A DNA stretch of 64,000 nt from Parvibaculum sp039680535. GTDB lineage: Bacteria; Pseudomonadota; Alphaproteobacteria; Parvibaculales; Parvibaculaceae. A model generated the notes under the pieces. That model had not been told where the DNA came from and did no database searches. It saw nothing but the letters and a program-made list of their open reading frames with translations. Positions 53,824 to 61,839 of the stretch are shown here, piece by piece. The stretch lies in contig NZ_JBDKSS010000011.1 in assembly GCF_039680535.1 (NCBI RefSeq), forward strand, positions 1 through 64,000. Reading direction: 5' to 3'. The translations under genes and the position numbers were made by a program. Numbering within the stretch: the stretch's first letter is position 1; the number at the start of each line of letters is the position of its first letter.

Positions 53824-54315
53824 TCAGTCCCCCAAGGAGTCCTTCAACCCCTGAAGCCGCGCCGCCCAGTGTCCGTGGCCCGTCAGATGAGCCTCGCGCG
53901 CTCCGCCTTCTCCCATGAGACGGATGGAGATGTCGAGACGGTCCTGCGGCAGGCGCCCCAGCCGGTCGGGCCATTCGACGAGCAGCGCCCCCTCGTCCAG
54001 CGCCTCGCCAAGGCCAAGCTCGGCGGCATCCTCCGGCCGGTCGAGCCGATAGAGATCGACATGGGTGATGAGGAGGTCCGGCGCGTCATAGGTCTGGACG
54101 AGCGTGAATGTCGGGCTCGGCACCTCCTCGTCGGGGTCGCCGAGCCGCGCGCGGATCGTCGCCCGGGCAAGCGCCGTCTTGCCGGCGCCGAGGTCGCCCG
54201 TGAGCGCGACGAAATCGCCGGGCTCCAGCAAGGCGCCGAGCCGGGCGCCCAGACGCTCGGTCGCCGCCTCGTCAGGCAGCGGAATCGAAAGTTCGGCTAT
54301 GGCGGCTGCGGTCAT
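53824..54315 (-). CDS. tsaE: tRNA t6A biosynthesis ATPase TsaE
   Basis: Essential P-loop ATPase that cycles the TsaBD complex in making threonylcarbamoyl-adenosine at position 37 of ANN-decoding tRNAs. The 163-residue product from the ATG at 54315 has GDLGAGKT at residues 40-47, the switch region SPTFTLVQTYD, and HVDLYRLDRPEDAAELGLGE. Longer in-frame starts exist at 54348 and 54429. First gene of the tsaE-amgK-murU-addB-addA run. The 278-bp region up to the divergent reductase gene is partly AT-rich and should carry both promoters. Confidence 0.92.
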   Translation of the reverse strand: MTAAAIAELSIPLPDEAATERLGARLGALLEPGDFVALTGDLGAGKTALARATIRARLGDPDEEVPSPTFTLVQTYDAPDLLITHVDLYRLDRPEDAAELGLGEALDEGALLVEWPDRLGRLPQDRLDISIRLMGEGGAREAHLTGHGHWAARLQGLKDSLGD

Positions 54316-54593
54316 TCTTGCGGGTCTGGGTTCGGACTGGGCCGCCATAGGAGGAAAAGCGGCCCGATTTGTCAATTTGAGAGGCCGTGACCCGGCGACC
54401 CGAAATTTTAAAGTTGACGCTTCCGTCATTTTTGTGGCGGAGTACCACTTCAGAAAAAGATGCTCTCATGGCCTCACACGCGAACGCGGCATCCTGCCCC
54501 GGCTTTGGGACAGTGACGCGCAGGCGGCACCTCTGTAAAAGGCGATGAACAGCCTTGCAGGCGAGGCGTTGAAAGAGAGCGGGAGGAACGAAC

Positions 54594-55832
54594 GTGAGTG
54601 CGAGCGTAACCAACGGAATCGTCATCATCGGCGCCGGACAGGCGGCCTCGCAGGCTGTGATGTCACTGCGTTCGGAAGGCTATGAAGGGCCGATCCGCAT
54701 GATCGGCGACGAGGCCGAGCCGCCTTACCAGCGTCCGCCCCTGTCGAAGAAATTCCTCGCCGGGGAAATCGGTTTCGACCGCGTGGAGCTGAAGCCGGCG
54801 GAGTTCTATGCGAACGCCGGCTGCGAACTGTTGCTGTCGACGCGCGTGGCGGCGATCGAGCGGGCGAAGAAGATCGTCCTGACGAGCGACGGCCGTGAAA
54901 TCGCCTATGACAAGCTCATCATCGCGACCGGCAGCCGGGTACGCGAGATCAACGTGCCGGGCTTCGACCTTGAAGGCGTGCATTATCTGCGCTCCGTCGC
55001 GGACGTTCACGAGATCCAGAAGAACTTCAAGCCGGGCGCGAAGATGGTCGTCGTCGGCGGCGGCTATATCGGCCTCGAAGTGGCGGCTGTCGCCAAGAAG
55101 CACGACATCGCGGTCACCGTGCTCGAAACCGCCGAGCGCGTCATGGCGCGCGTCGTCGATCCCATCGTTTCGCATTTCTATGAGCGCATTCACCGCGAGG
55201 AAGGCGTCGTCATCCGCACGGGCGTGACGGTTGCGGGCTTCGAAGGCAAGGACGGACGCATCACCCATGTCGTCTCCGGCGAAGGTGAAAGCTTCCCTTG
55301 CGATTTCGTCGTGGTCGGCATCGGCATCATTCCGAATACGGAGCTTGCGCAGGACGCCGGCGTCACCGTCGAGAACGGCATCGTCGTCGACGAGATGACG
55401 CGGACAAGCGATCCCGACATTTATGCGGCGGGCGACTGCACCAACCATCCGAACGGCGTTTACGGCCGCCGGCTCCGCCTCGAAAGCGTTCACAACGCCA
55501 TCGAGCAGGGAAAGACCGCCGCCGCCGCCATTACCGGCAAGGACAAACCCTACAACCAGGTGCCCTGGTTCTGGTCGGATCAGTACGACCTGAAGCTGCA
55601 GATCGCGGGCCTTTCCACCGGCTACACGGAAGCGGTCACTCGCGGCAATCCGGCGGAAGGCCGGAGTTTCGCGGTTTTCTATCTCAAGGACGGCGTGCTC
55701 ATCGCCGTCGATGCGGTCAACCGTGCGCCCGAATTCATGACGGCCCGGCAGCTCATCGCCAAGCAGGTGAAGCTCGACCCCAAGCGGCTGGCCGACGAAA
55801 CGATTTCCATGAAGGAAGTGGCGAACGCCTGA
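54594..55832 (+). CDS. FAD/NADH ferredoxin reductase
   Basis: Transfers electrons from NAD(P)H to a [2Fe-2S] ferredoxin. The 412-residue protein belongs to the putidaredoxin reductase/BphA4 family: FAD-binding IVIIGAGQAASQAVMSLR, YQRPPLSKKFLAG, NAD-binding VVVGGGYIGLEVAAVAKK, the second FAD site IYAAGDCTNHPN, and the C-terminal domain with WFWSDQYDLKLQIAGL. GTG start with GGAGG eight bases upstream. The ferredoxin gene follows after 52 bp. Typical clients are cytochrome P450s or ring hydroxylases, none of which is in the window. Confidence 0.93.
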   Translation: MSASVTNGIVIIGAGQAASQAVMSLRSEGYEGPIRMIGDEAEPPYQRPPLSKKFLAGEIGFDRVELKPAEFYANAGCELLLSTRVAAIERAKKIVLTSDGREIAYDKLIIATGSRVREINVPGFDLEGVHYLRSVADVHEIQKNFKPGAKMVVVGGGYIGLEVAAVAKKHDIAVTVLETAERVMARVVDPIVSHFYERIHREEGVVIRTGVTVAGFEGKDGRITHVVSGEGESFPCDFVVVGIGIIPNTELAQDAGVTVENGIVVDEMTRTSDPDIYAAGDCTNHPNGVYGRRLRLESVHNAIEQGKTAAAAITGKDKPYNQVPWFWSDQYDLKLQIAGLSTGYTEAVTRGNPAEGRSFAVFYLKDGVLIAVDAVNRAPEFMTARQLIAKQVKLDPKRLADETISMKEVANA

Positions 55833-55884
55833 GCAGGCGTCGACAAAAATGACAGTTGAATAGGTGAGGAGGCGTTCGGAGAGA

Positions 55885-56205
55885 ATGGCGAAAGTTACTT
55901 ATGTCGAGCATAACGGCAAAGAGCACACGATCGACGTGGCGGAAGGCCTGACGCTCATGGAAGGCGCCGTGAAGAACATGGTGCCGGGTATCGATGCCGA
56001 TTGCGGCGGTGCCTGCGCCTGCGCGACCTGCATGATCTATGTGCCCGAGGAATGGCTCGCGAAGATTCCGGGCAAGGAAGACATGGAAGAAACCATGCTC
56101 GACTTCTGCGAACACACGCAGGCCAATTCCCGCCTTTCCTGCCAGATCAAGGTGACCCCGGAGCTCGACGGCATTCGCGTCTCGCTTCCCGAAAGCCAGC
56201 ACTAA
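55885..56205 (+). CDS. [2Fe-2S] ferredoxin, adrenodoxin/P450 type
   Basis: A 106-residue electron carrier. The cluster ligands are Cys40, Cys46, Cys49 and Cys86 in the C-x5-C-x2-C...C pattern (DCGGACACATC and RLSCQI). MIYVPEEW and DFCEHTQANSRL are typical of ferredoxins that serve bacterial P450s (putidaredoxin-like). The ATG at 55885 follows GGAGAGA. It is co-transcribed with the reductase; a strong terminator follows. Confidence 0.94.
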   Translation: MAKVTYVEHNGKEHTIDVAEGLTLMEGAVKNMVPGIDADCGGACACATCMIYVPEEWLAKIPGKEDMEETMLDFCEHTQANSRLSCQIKVTPELDGIRVSLPESQH

Positions 56206-56220
56206 CGTTTTTATCTCAAG

Positions 56221-56252
56221 AAAAAGGGCGCCGGTTTTCGGCGCCCTTTTTT
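56221..56252. terminator. Bidirectional rho-independent terminator
   Basis: Stem AAAAAGGGCGCCG (56221-56233) / CGGCGCCCTTTTT (56239-56251) with a GTTTT loop, between the ferredoxin gene (plus) and the converging iorB-like gene (minus). Confidence 0.92.
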
Positions 56253-56257
56253 GTTGC

Positions 56258-58516
56258 TCATTCCGCCGCTTGCGCGAGCTTGGCCGCCAATGGCGTGAGA
56301 TCATGTTTCTTCAGCGGCAATTCGCGAATGCGCTTTCCCGTCGCGGCAAAGACCGCATTGGAAACGGCAGCCGCGATGGGCGGCGTCGCCGGCTCGCCGA
56401 GCCCGCCCAGCGCCGCGCCGCTTTCGATCACATGCACCTCGATCGAAGGCATGTCGGCCATATGCAGCATTTCGTAGTCGAGGAAATTCGACTGCACGAC
56501 CGCGCCCTTGTCGATCGTGATTTCGCCGCGCAGCGCCGCCGTCAGGCCGAAGATGATCCCCGACTCGACCTGCTGCTCGACCGTGTTCGGATTGATCATG
56601 CGGCCGCAATCGACCGCCGCAACGACGCGATGGACCTTCAACTCGCCGGTATGGCTTACCGAAACCTCCGCCACTTCCGCGACGATTGTCTTGAACGCCT
56701 CCTGAATGGCGATGCCGCGCGCATGGCCCTTGGGCAGCGGCGTGCCCCAGCCTGCCTTTGCCGCGGCAAGTTCCAGCACGGCAAGATGGCGGGGCTGGTC
56801 CTTCAGGAGCGCGCGGCGATATTCGAACGGGTCCTTGCCCGCTTCATGGGCAAGTTCGTCCACGAAGCTTTCCGTGAAAAACGTGTGCTGTGAATGGGCG
56901 ACCGAGCGCCAGGGCCCACGCGGAACGGGGGTCGGGCTTTCGACCGAACGGATGGACTGGTTCGCCACCGCATAGGGAATATGCGCGGCTTCCGCCGGAT
57001 CGTCCTTCGTCACATAGCGGTTGCGCCAGGCGACGGGCTGGCCTTCCGCGTCGAGCGCCACCTTGAAGACGCTGGTCACGGCAGGGCGATAGGCGTCGTG
57101 CTGGACATCGTCCTCGCGCGTATAGACGAGCTTCACCGGCGCATCGACTTCCTTGGCGATCAGCGCCGCGAAATCGATCTCGCTGGGGAAGTCGGCAAAG
57201 CCCTTGCGCACCGGAATGCGCCGCCCAAATCCGCCGCCGAGCAGCATCGGATGGAGCGTCACATCGTCGAACGAGAGTCCAGCGACATCGGCAATGCGTC
57301 CGCGTGTGCCGAGCGCGTCCTGAGCGCCGACCCAGACCTCCGCCTTGCCGTCCGCCTTGATCCAGACGGTGCAGTTCATCGGCTCCATGCAAGCATGGGC
57401 GAGATAGGGTACGCGGTACGTCGCTTCCACGAGCCTGCTTGCGCCCTTCAGGGCCGCTTCCGTATCGCCGATCTCGACATCCTTCGCGCTGTCGTCGGCG
57501 GCAATGTCCTTGTCGTGCTGCGCGTAGATCGACGCGGTTGAACGCGTGTCGTTCCCCTTGGTGTCGATCTTGAGTTCGAGCGCAGCTGCGGCTTCCTTCG
57601 CGCGCCAGAAATTATTGGCGACGACCGCGACACCCACGGGCAGGCGAACCAGCTTCTTCACGCCGGGCCGCTTGAGGATTTCCGCCTCGTTGTAACTCAC
57701 GACCTCGGCGCCAAAGACCGGCGCGAATTTGATCGCCGCATGGAGCATGCCGGGAACATGAACGTCGATGCCGTATTTCGCGGACCCGTCGACCTTGGGC
57801 GGAATGTCGAAGCGCGGAATGGGCTTTCCGACGATCGTGTAGTCCTTCGGCGACTTGAGCACCGGATTGGAGAGCGGCGAAAGCTCCGCCGCATCGGCGG
57901 CAAGCTCCGCGAATGTCGCGGACTTTCCTGAAGCATCATGATGCACATGGGAGAGGCGCGCCACGCATTGCGAGGGATCGACATTCCAGCGGCGCGCGGC
58001 GGCGCGGATCAAGAGATCCTTCGCAGCGGCACCGGCGACGCGCATGCCATGCTGCCCCGTCCAGCGCACCGAGGAGGAACCGCCCGTCACCTGGAGATGC
58101 ATGAGCTTCGCCACGCCATACCAGGCAGCATTGTTGATGCCGGTGAGGATCGAAGGAATCTCGATGCCGTCGGTGAAATTCTGGCTGAGCGATTCATTGG
58201 CGAAAGCCTGCTCGGCCGGCGCCTGCTCGGCGCGTACGAGCGACCAGTCGGCTTCCATTTCCTCCGCCGCCATCATGGCAAGCGCAGTGATGACGCCCTG
58301 CCCCATGTCGGAATGGGGAACATAGACGGTGAGCACATTGTCCGGCGCAAGCTTGAGCCAGGTCGTGACAAGGCGTTCGCCTTCACCTCCTGCCACAGCC
58401 TTGTCCTGCAGACTGAGACGCGAGGGGCCCGACCATGCATAGCCGAGCAGCAATCCGCCGCCGACGAGGCCGCCGCCGATGAGAAAACCGCGCCGTGTAG
58501 GTTTCTTGATCTCCAT
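56258..58516 (-). CDS. iorB: Molybdenum hydroxylase large subunit (IorB-like)
   Basis: Molybdopterin-binding subunit of a two-subunit oxidoreductase of the isoquinoline 1-oxidoreductase/aldehyde dehydrogenase type in the xanthine dehydrogenase superfamily. The 752-residue protein has a twin-arginine signal (Arg8-Arg9, RRGFLIGGGLVGGG), so the folded holoenzyme is probably exported. Motifs: VYVPHSDMGQGVITALAMMAAEE, LAHACMEPMNCTVWI, LLGGGFGRR, and the catalytic-base region GGLGEPATPP with Glu. The ATG follows GGGAGG. No FAD subunit gene is nearby, as expected for IorAB. The substrate (N-heterocycle or aldehyde) is not determined. Confidence 0.88.
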   Translation of the reverse strand: MEIKKPTRRGFLIGGGLVGGGLLLGYAWSGPSRLSLQDKAVAGGEGERLVTTWLKLAPDNVLTVYVPHSDMGQGVITALAMMAAEEMEADWSLVRAEQAPAEQAFANESLSQNFTDGIEIPSILTGINNAAWYGVAKLMHLQVTGGSSSVRWTGQHGMRVAGAAAKDLLIRAAARRWNVDPSQCVARLSHVHHDASGKSATFAELAADAAELSPLSNPVLKSPKDYTIVGKPIPRFDIPPKVDGSAKYGIDVHVPGMLHAAIKFAPVFGAEVVSYNEAEILKRPGVKKLVRLPVGVAVVANNFWRAKEAAAALELKIDTKGNDTRSTASIYAQHDKDIAADDSAKDVEIGDTEAALKGASRLVEATYRVPYLAHACMEPMNCTVWIKADGKAEVWVGAQDALGTRGRIADVAGLSFDDVTLHPMLLGGGFGRRIPVRKGFADFPSEIDFAALIAKEVDAPVKLVYTREDDVQHDAYRPAVTSVFKVALDAEGQPVAWRNRYVTKDDPAEAAHIPYAVANQSIRSVESPTPVPRGPWRSVAHSQHTFFTESFVDELAHEAGKDPFEYRRALLKDQPRHLAVLELAAAKAGWGTPLPKGHARGIAIQEAFKTIVAEVAEVSVSHTGELKVHRVVAAVDCGRMINPNTVEQQVESGIIFGLTAALRGEITIDKGAVVQSNFLDYEMLHMADMPSIEVHVIESGAALGGLGEPATPPIAAAVSNAVFAATGKRIRELPLKKHDLTPLAAKLAQAAE

Positions 58517-58528
58517 GACCGGCCTCCC

Positions 58529-58993
58529 TCAGGTGTTCGACAGCGAATGGATCGCGGCGCGGACGCGCGGATAGGTGCCGCAGCGGCAGATATTGGTGAT
58601 CGCCTCGTCGATCTCCGCATCTGTGGGCTTCGGCTTTTCCTTCAGGAGCACAGACACCGCCATCAGCATGCCCGACTGGCAATAGCCGCATTGCGGCACC
58701 TGCTCGGCGATCCATGCGGCCTGAATGGGGGCAAGCGCGGCCCTGGCGCCCGAGGCCTCGGCAAGGCCCTCAATGGTTACAACGTCATGATTTTCGACCG
58801 CGCTGACCGGCGTCATGCAGGAGCGTACGGCCTCGCCGTCGACATGCACAGTGCAGGCGCCGCAGGAAGCAACGCCGCAGCCGAATTTCGTGCCTGTGAG
58901 GCCGAGTTCGTCGCGCAGCACCCAGAGAAGCGGCATCTCAAGCTCGATGTCGAGCGTATGGCTGACGCCATTGACCTTGATGGTGACGGACAT
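58529..58993 (-). CDS. iorA: Molybdenum hydroxylase [2Fe-2S] small subunit (IorA-like)
   Basis: A 154-residue electron-transfer subunit with two [2Fe-2S] clusters. The plant-type cluster uses Cys39, Cys44, Cys47 and Cys59 (FGCGVASCGACTVHVDG). The second uses Cys102, Cys105, Cys136 and Cys138 (QCGYCQSGM, ICRCGTY). It has no signal peptide and would travel with the Tat-exported large subunit, encoded 12 bp downstream. The ATG follows GGGGAGG. A 24-bp inverted repeat lies about 50-70 bp upstream. Confidence 0.92.
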   Translation of the reverse strand: MSVTIKVNGVSHTLDIELEMPLLWVLRDELGLTGTKFGCGVASCGACTVHVDGEAVRSCMTPVSAVENHDVVTIEGLAEASGARAALAPIQAAWIAEQVPQCGYCQSGMLMAVSVLLKEKPKPTDAEIDEAITNICRCGTYPRVRAAIHSLSNT

Positions 58994-59041
58994 GGGTTCC
59001 TCCCCTTCTCGCCCGCGACAGGCAGGCGGCTCCGAACCGAA

Positions 59042-59065
59042 TGACCGAAACTATCAAATCGGTCA
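59042..59065. promoter_or_regulatory. Putative operator upstream of iorAB
   Basis: Inverted repeat TGACCGA (59042-59048) / TCGGTCA (59059-59065) with a 10-bp AT-rich centre, 49-72 bp upstream of the iorA start. Arm length and spacing fit a TetR- or similar dimeric repressor. No regulator gene is adjacent. Confidence 0.45.
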
Positions 59066-59103
59066 GCGGCTGGAAAGAGCGGGTATCGGCCGCCGGATAG
59101 CGC

Positions 59104-61683
59104 TCAGGGCAGCTCCACCGGCTCCGGGGAGAACTGTACATCCGGCGCGGGCAGTCTGGAAAGCAAGGCCGCGCCCGCCACCCGGACCGGAAGGTGGCAT
59201 GTCACACGCGTCCCCACATCCGGCGCGGATTCCAGTGTGACCCAGCCGCCATGAAGCTCGACGAAGGACCGCACCAGGGAAAGGCCGAGGCCTGCCCCGC
59301 GGCGGCGATCCTGGCCCGCCCGCGATTCGAAGCGGTCGAAGACGGTGGCCTGGAATTCCGGCTTTATGCCATCGCCCGTGTCGGCGACGTAGAGCTGAAT
59401 CGTATTTTCGAGCCGCTCCGCGCCGATGGTGATCGTATCGCCGGGACTGGTGAAGGCGAGCGCGTTCGACAGCAGATTGATCATGATCTGCTTGATGCGC
59501 TTCTCGTCGGCGCGGATGATGCCGAGATCCTCCGGCGCCGCCACCTTGAGCACGATCCGGCTCTTCTGGGCAGGGCGCTGCGCAAATTCTTCCGCGGCGC
59601 GGATAACGCCTGAAATCTCGACGTCCGAAAGGTCAAGCGTCATCGCGCCGGCCTCGATGACGGTGAGGTCGAGAATGTCGTTCACGATATCGAGCAGCGT
59701 GTCCGACGATTCGAGAATGCCCTGCGTATATTCGTGCTGCTTCGGATTGAGTTCACCGAACATCTCCGCTTCGAGGATTTCGCCGAAGCCGAGGATGTTC
59801 GTAAGCGGCGTGCGCAGCTGATAGGAAACGTGGCTGATGAATTCGGACTTGAGCCGGTCGGCCGTTTCGAGCGCATCGTTGCGATCGCGCAGCGCCAGTT
59901 CCATCCGGATCGAGTCCGTCACATCGACATAGGTGAGAAGGCTCGCACCGTCGGGAAGCGGCACCACCGCGTAGTCGATCACCGTACCATCGGGGCGGTT
60001 GAGACGACCTGTCGCCTGCGAACGAACGCCGGACGCCATCATGATGCGCGCCTTGAGATTTTCCGCATCCGCTGCATCGCTGAAGAGCGGACGGCAGGCC
60101 TCGACGATGTCATTCACATGAGGCTCGGATGAAAGGGCCTCGGGTGCGAGGTTCCATATCCGCGCATAAGCCGGGTTGGAGAGCTTCAGGCGCCCGTCCG
60201 ACCCGAAGACCGCCACGCCTTCATAGAGATGGTCGATCGTCTCGCGTTGCACGCGGGCCAGCGTGTTGTAGGAGCTTTCGAGATTGAGCTGCTCGGTCAC
60301 GTTCTCATAGAGATAGATGACGCCACCGAAGGGATGCGCCTGGCCCAGCACCTTGATGGTGCGCCCATCGGGCAGGTGCCAGTATTCCTCGAGCGGATCG
60401 AGAGAGGTGTAGAGCTCCATCCGCGCCTGCTTCCAGGCCTGAAAATTCGCCTGTTCCGGCAGGCGGCGCTGCGCGCGCAGTTCGTCGAGCATTTCGCTGT
60501 CGGTCGGCTCGCTGTCGAGCCATTGCGGATCGAGGCCCCAGAGCGTTTCAAAGGCACGGTTGCGGAATTTGAGACGCTTGTCGGGGCCGCAGATCGCAAC
60601 CGCGGTCGTCACGCGGTCGAGCGTCGCGGCGTGACTCTCGATATGGCGCCGCAATTCCGTCTCCGTCGCCTCCAGCGCCGAAACATCGACGGCAAGCCCC
60701 GTCAGCCCATCGGCGACTCGCTGCTCGAAGACCTCGATGGCGCGGCGTTCGCCCGCCATGATCGCATGGGTGCGCTCGCTGGCGCGATTGCGGTCGAGAA
60801 GGCGGCGGCGCAGCGATGCGAGCACCTCTTCGCCCAGAAGCTCGAGGCCGCGCGCCACGGCATCGGCCGGCGAGGGCGCATCCACGGCGCGCGCATAAGC
60901 GTCGTTCACCCAGATGAGCTTGCCGTCCCCATCTCGCCGCCAGGTGGGGAACGGCGCCGTCATCAGGTGCTCCTCGAAGCGCGCGCGCTGGCTCTCGGCC
61001 TGACGGATGCGCTCGTTGAGACGGCTCACCTCCGCCCGTTCGCCGGTCACGTCGCGCAGCCACAGGACCGCGAGCGCGCCCGCCGGCCGCCCCTCGGCTT
61101 CGAAGGTTCGGCCATCGAGCGACTGCACGTGCAGAGAGAAACGCGCGCCCCGCGTGCGCAGGCGCTGCACGGCGACGTTGAGACGGCCAGCATTTTCGGG
61201 CTCGAGCCGCGTCAGCAGATAGGAGAAATCGAGATCGCCGGAGGCCGGATCGACCAATGTCGCCGTGGAGCCGACGATGCGCGGACGCGACTGAAACGTG
61301 CCAGGGGCGGCGCGGAGGCTTTCCGGCGTCCAGATGAAGACGGCATCGGGCTCGGCGGCCAGAATGGACTCCGCCGCGAGAAGCCTCGCGTCCAGACCGG
61401 CAAGTTCCTGTTCGCGGGCAAGCGCCACACGGCGCGCGACACGCGCCGCCCTGAAACCGGCGACAGCGGCAAGGACACCGAAGGCGGCGACGCCGAGGGC
61501 GCCGAGCATATAGAGGCTGACGACAGGCTCCGCCGGCACGCCGAGCGTGGCCAGTGCCTTGGGAAGGGTCTCCTGAATACCCAGCGTGTCGGCCGAGGCA
61601 GGGGCGGCCAGCAGCGCGGTCCCGAGCGCCAAAACGCTCGACCCCAACCGCAGCCCTGCCGGCGGCATTCGCTTATCCGTCAT
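59104..61683 (-). CDS. divL: DivL-type PAS kinase homologue with Tyr at the phosphoacceptor site
   Basis: An 859-residue membrane protein: N-terminal signal-anchor (about 12-35), a second hydrophobic helix (about 60-80), a long PAS-rich region (about 110-580) and a histidine-kinase core. The H-box reads FISHVSYQLRTPL, so the residue that is His in kinases (SHELRTPL) is Tyr621. The ATPase domain is intact (NLLSNAL, DTGDGI, GAGLGLSL). This is the hallmark of Caulobacter DivL, which acts on the CckA-CtrA cell-cycle pathway rather than as an ordinary kinase. The ATG at 61683 follows GCGGGGACA. It lies downstream of ahcY. Confidence 0.88.
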   Translation of the reverse strand: MTDKRMPPAGLRLGSSVLALGTALLAAPASADTLGIQETLPKALATLGVPAEPVVSLYMLGALGVAAFGVLAAVAGFRAARVARRVALAREQELAGLDARLLAAESILAAEPDAVFIWTPESLRAAPGTFQSRPRIVGSTATLVDPASGDLDFSYLLTRLEPENAGRLNVAVQRLRTRGARFSLHVQSLDGRTFEAEGRPAGALAVLWLRDVTGERAEVSRLNERIRQAESQRARFEEHLMTAPFPTWRRDGDGKLIWVNDAYARAVDAPSPADAVARGLELLGEEVLASLRRRLLDRNRASERTHAIMAGERRAIEVFEQRVADGLTGLAVDVSALEATETELRRHIESHAATLDRVTTAVAICGPDKRLKFRNRAFETLWGLDPQWLDSEPTDSEMLDELRAQRRLPEQANFQAWKQARMELYTSLDPLEEYWHLPDGRTIKVLGQAHPFGGVIYLYENVTEQLNLESSYNTLARVQRETIDHLYEGVAVFGSDGRLKLSNPAYARIWNLAPEALSSEPHVNDIVEACRPLFSDAADAENLKARIMMASGVRSQATGRLNRPDGTVIDYAVVPLPDGASLLTYVDVTDSIRMELALRDRNDALETADRLKSEFISHVSYQLRTPLTNILGFGEILEAEMFGELNPKQHEYTQGILESSDTLLDIVNDILDLTVIEAGAMTLDLSDVEISGVIRAAEEFAQRPAQKSRIVLKVAAPEDLGIIRADEKRIKQIMINLLSNALAFTSPGDTITIGAERLENTIQLYVADTGDGIKPEFQATVFDRFESRAGQDRRRGAGLGLSLVRSFVELHGGWVTLESAPDVGTRVTCHLPVRVAGAALLSRLPAPDVQFSPEPVELP

Positions 61684-61790
61684 TGTCCCCGCGCCCCGTG
61701 CGATTCGCACGGTCCGATCTGCCCAACCGAAGCAATACTACATCATGTCTCAAGGCGGTGCGAAACGGCGCATCGTGTAGCCGCACAAAC

Positions 61791-61818
61791 AAAAAGGCCC
61801 GGCAATGGCCGGGCCTTT
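61791..61818 (-). terminator. Rho-independent terminator of ahcY
   Basis: Stem AAAGGCCCGGC (61793-61803) / GCCGGGCCTTT (61808-61818). Read on the minus strand it ends in TTTTTG, 20-50 bp after the ahcY stop. Confidence 0.87.
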
Positions 61819-61839
61819 CAGGTTCGGCCGGGGCCGAAA

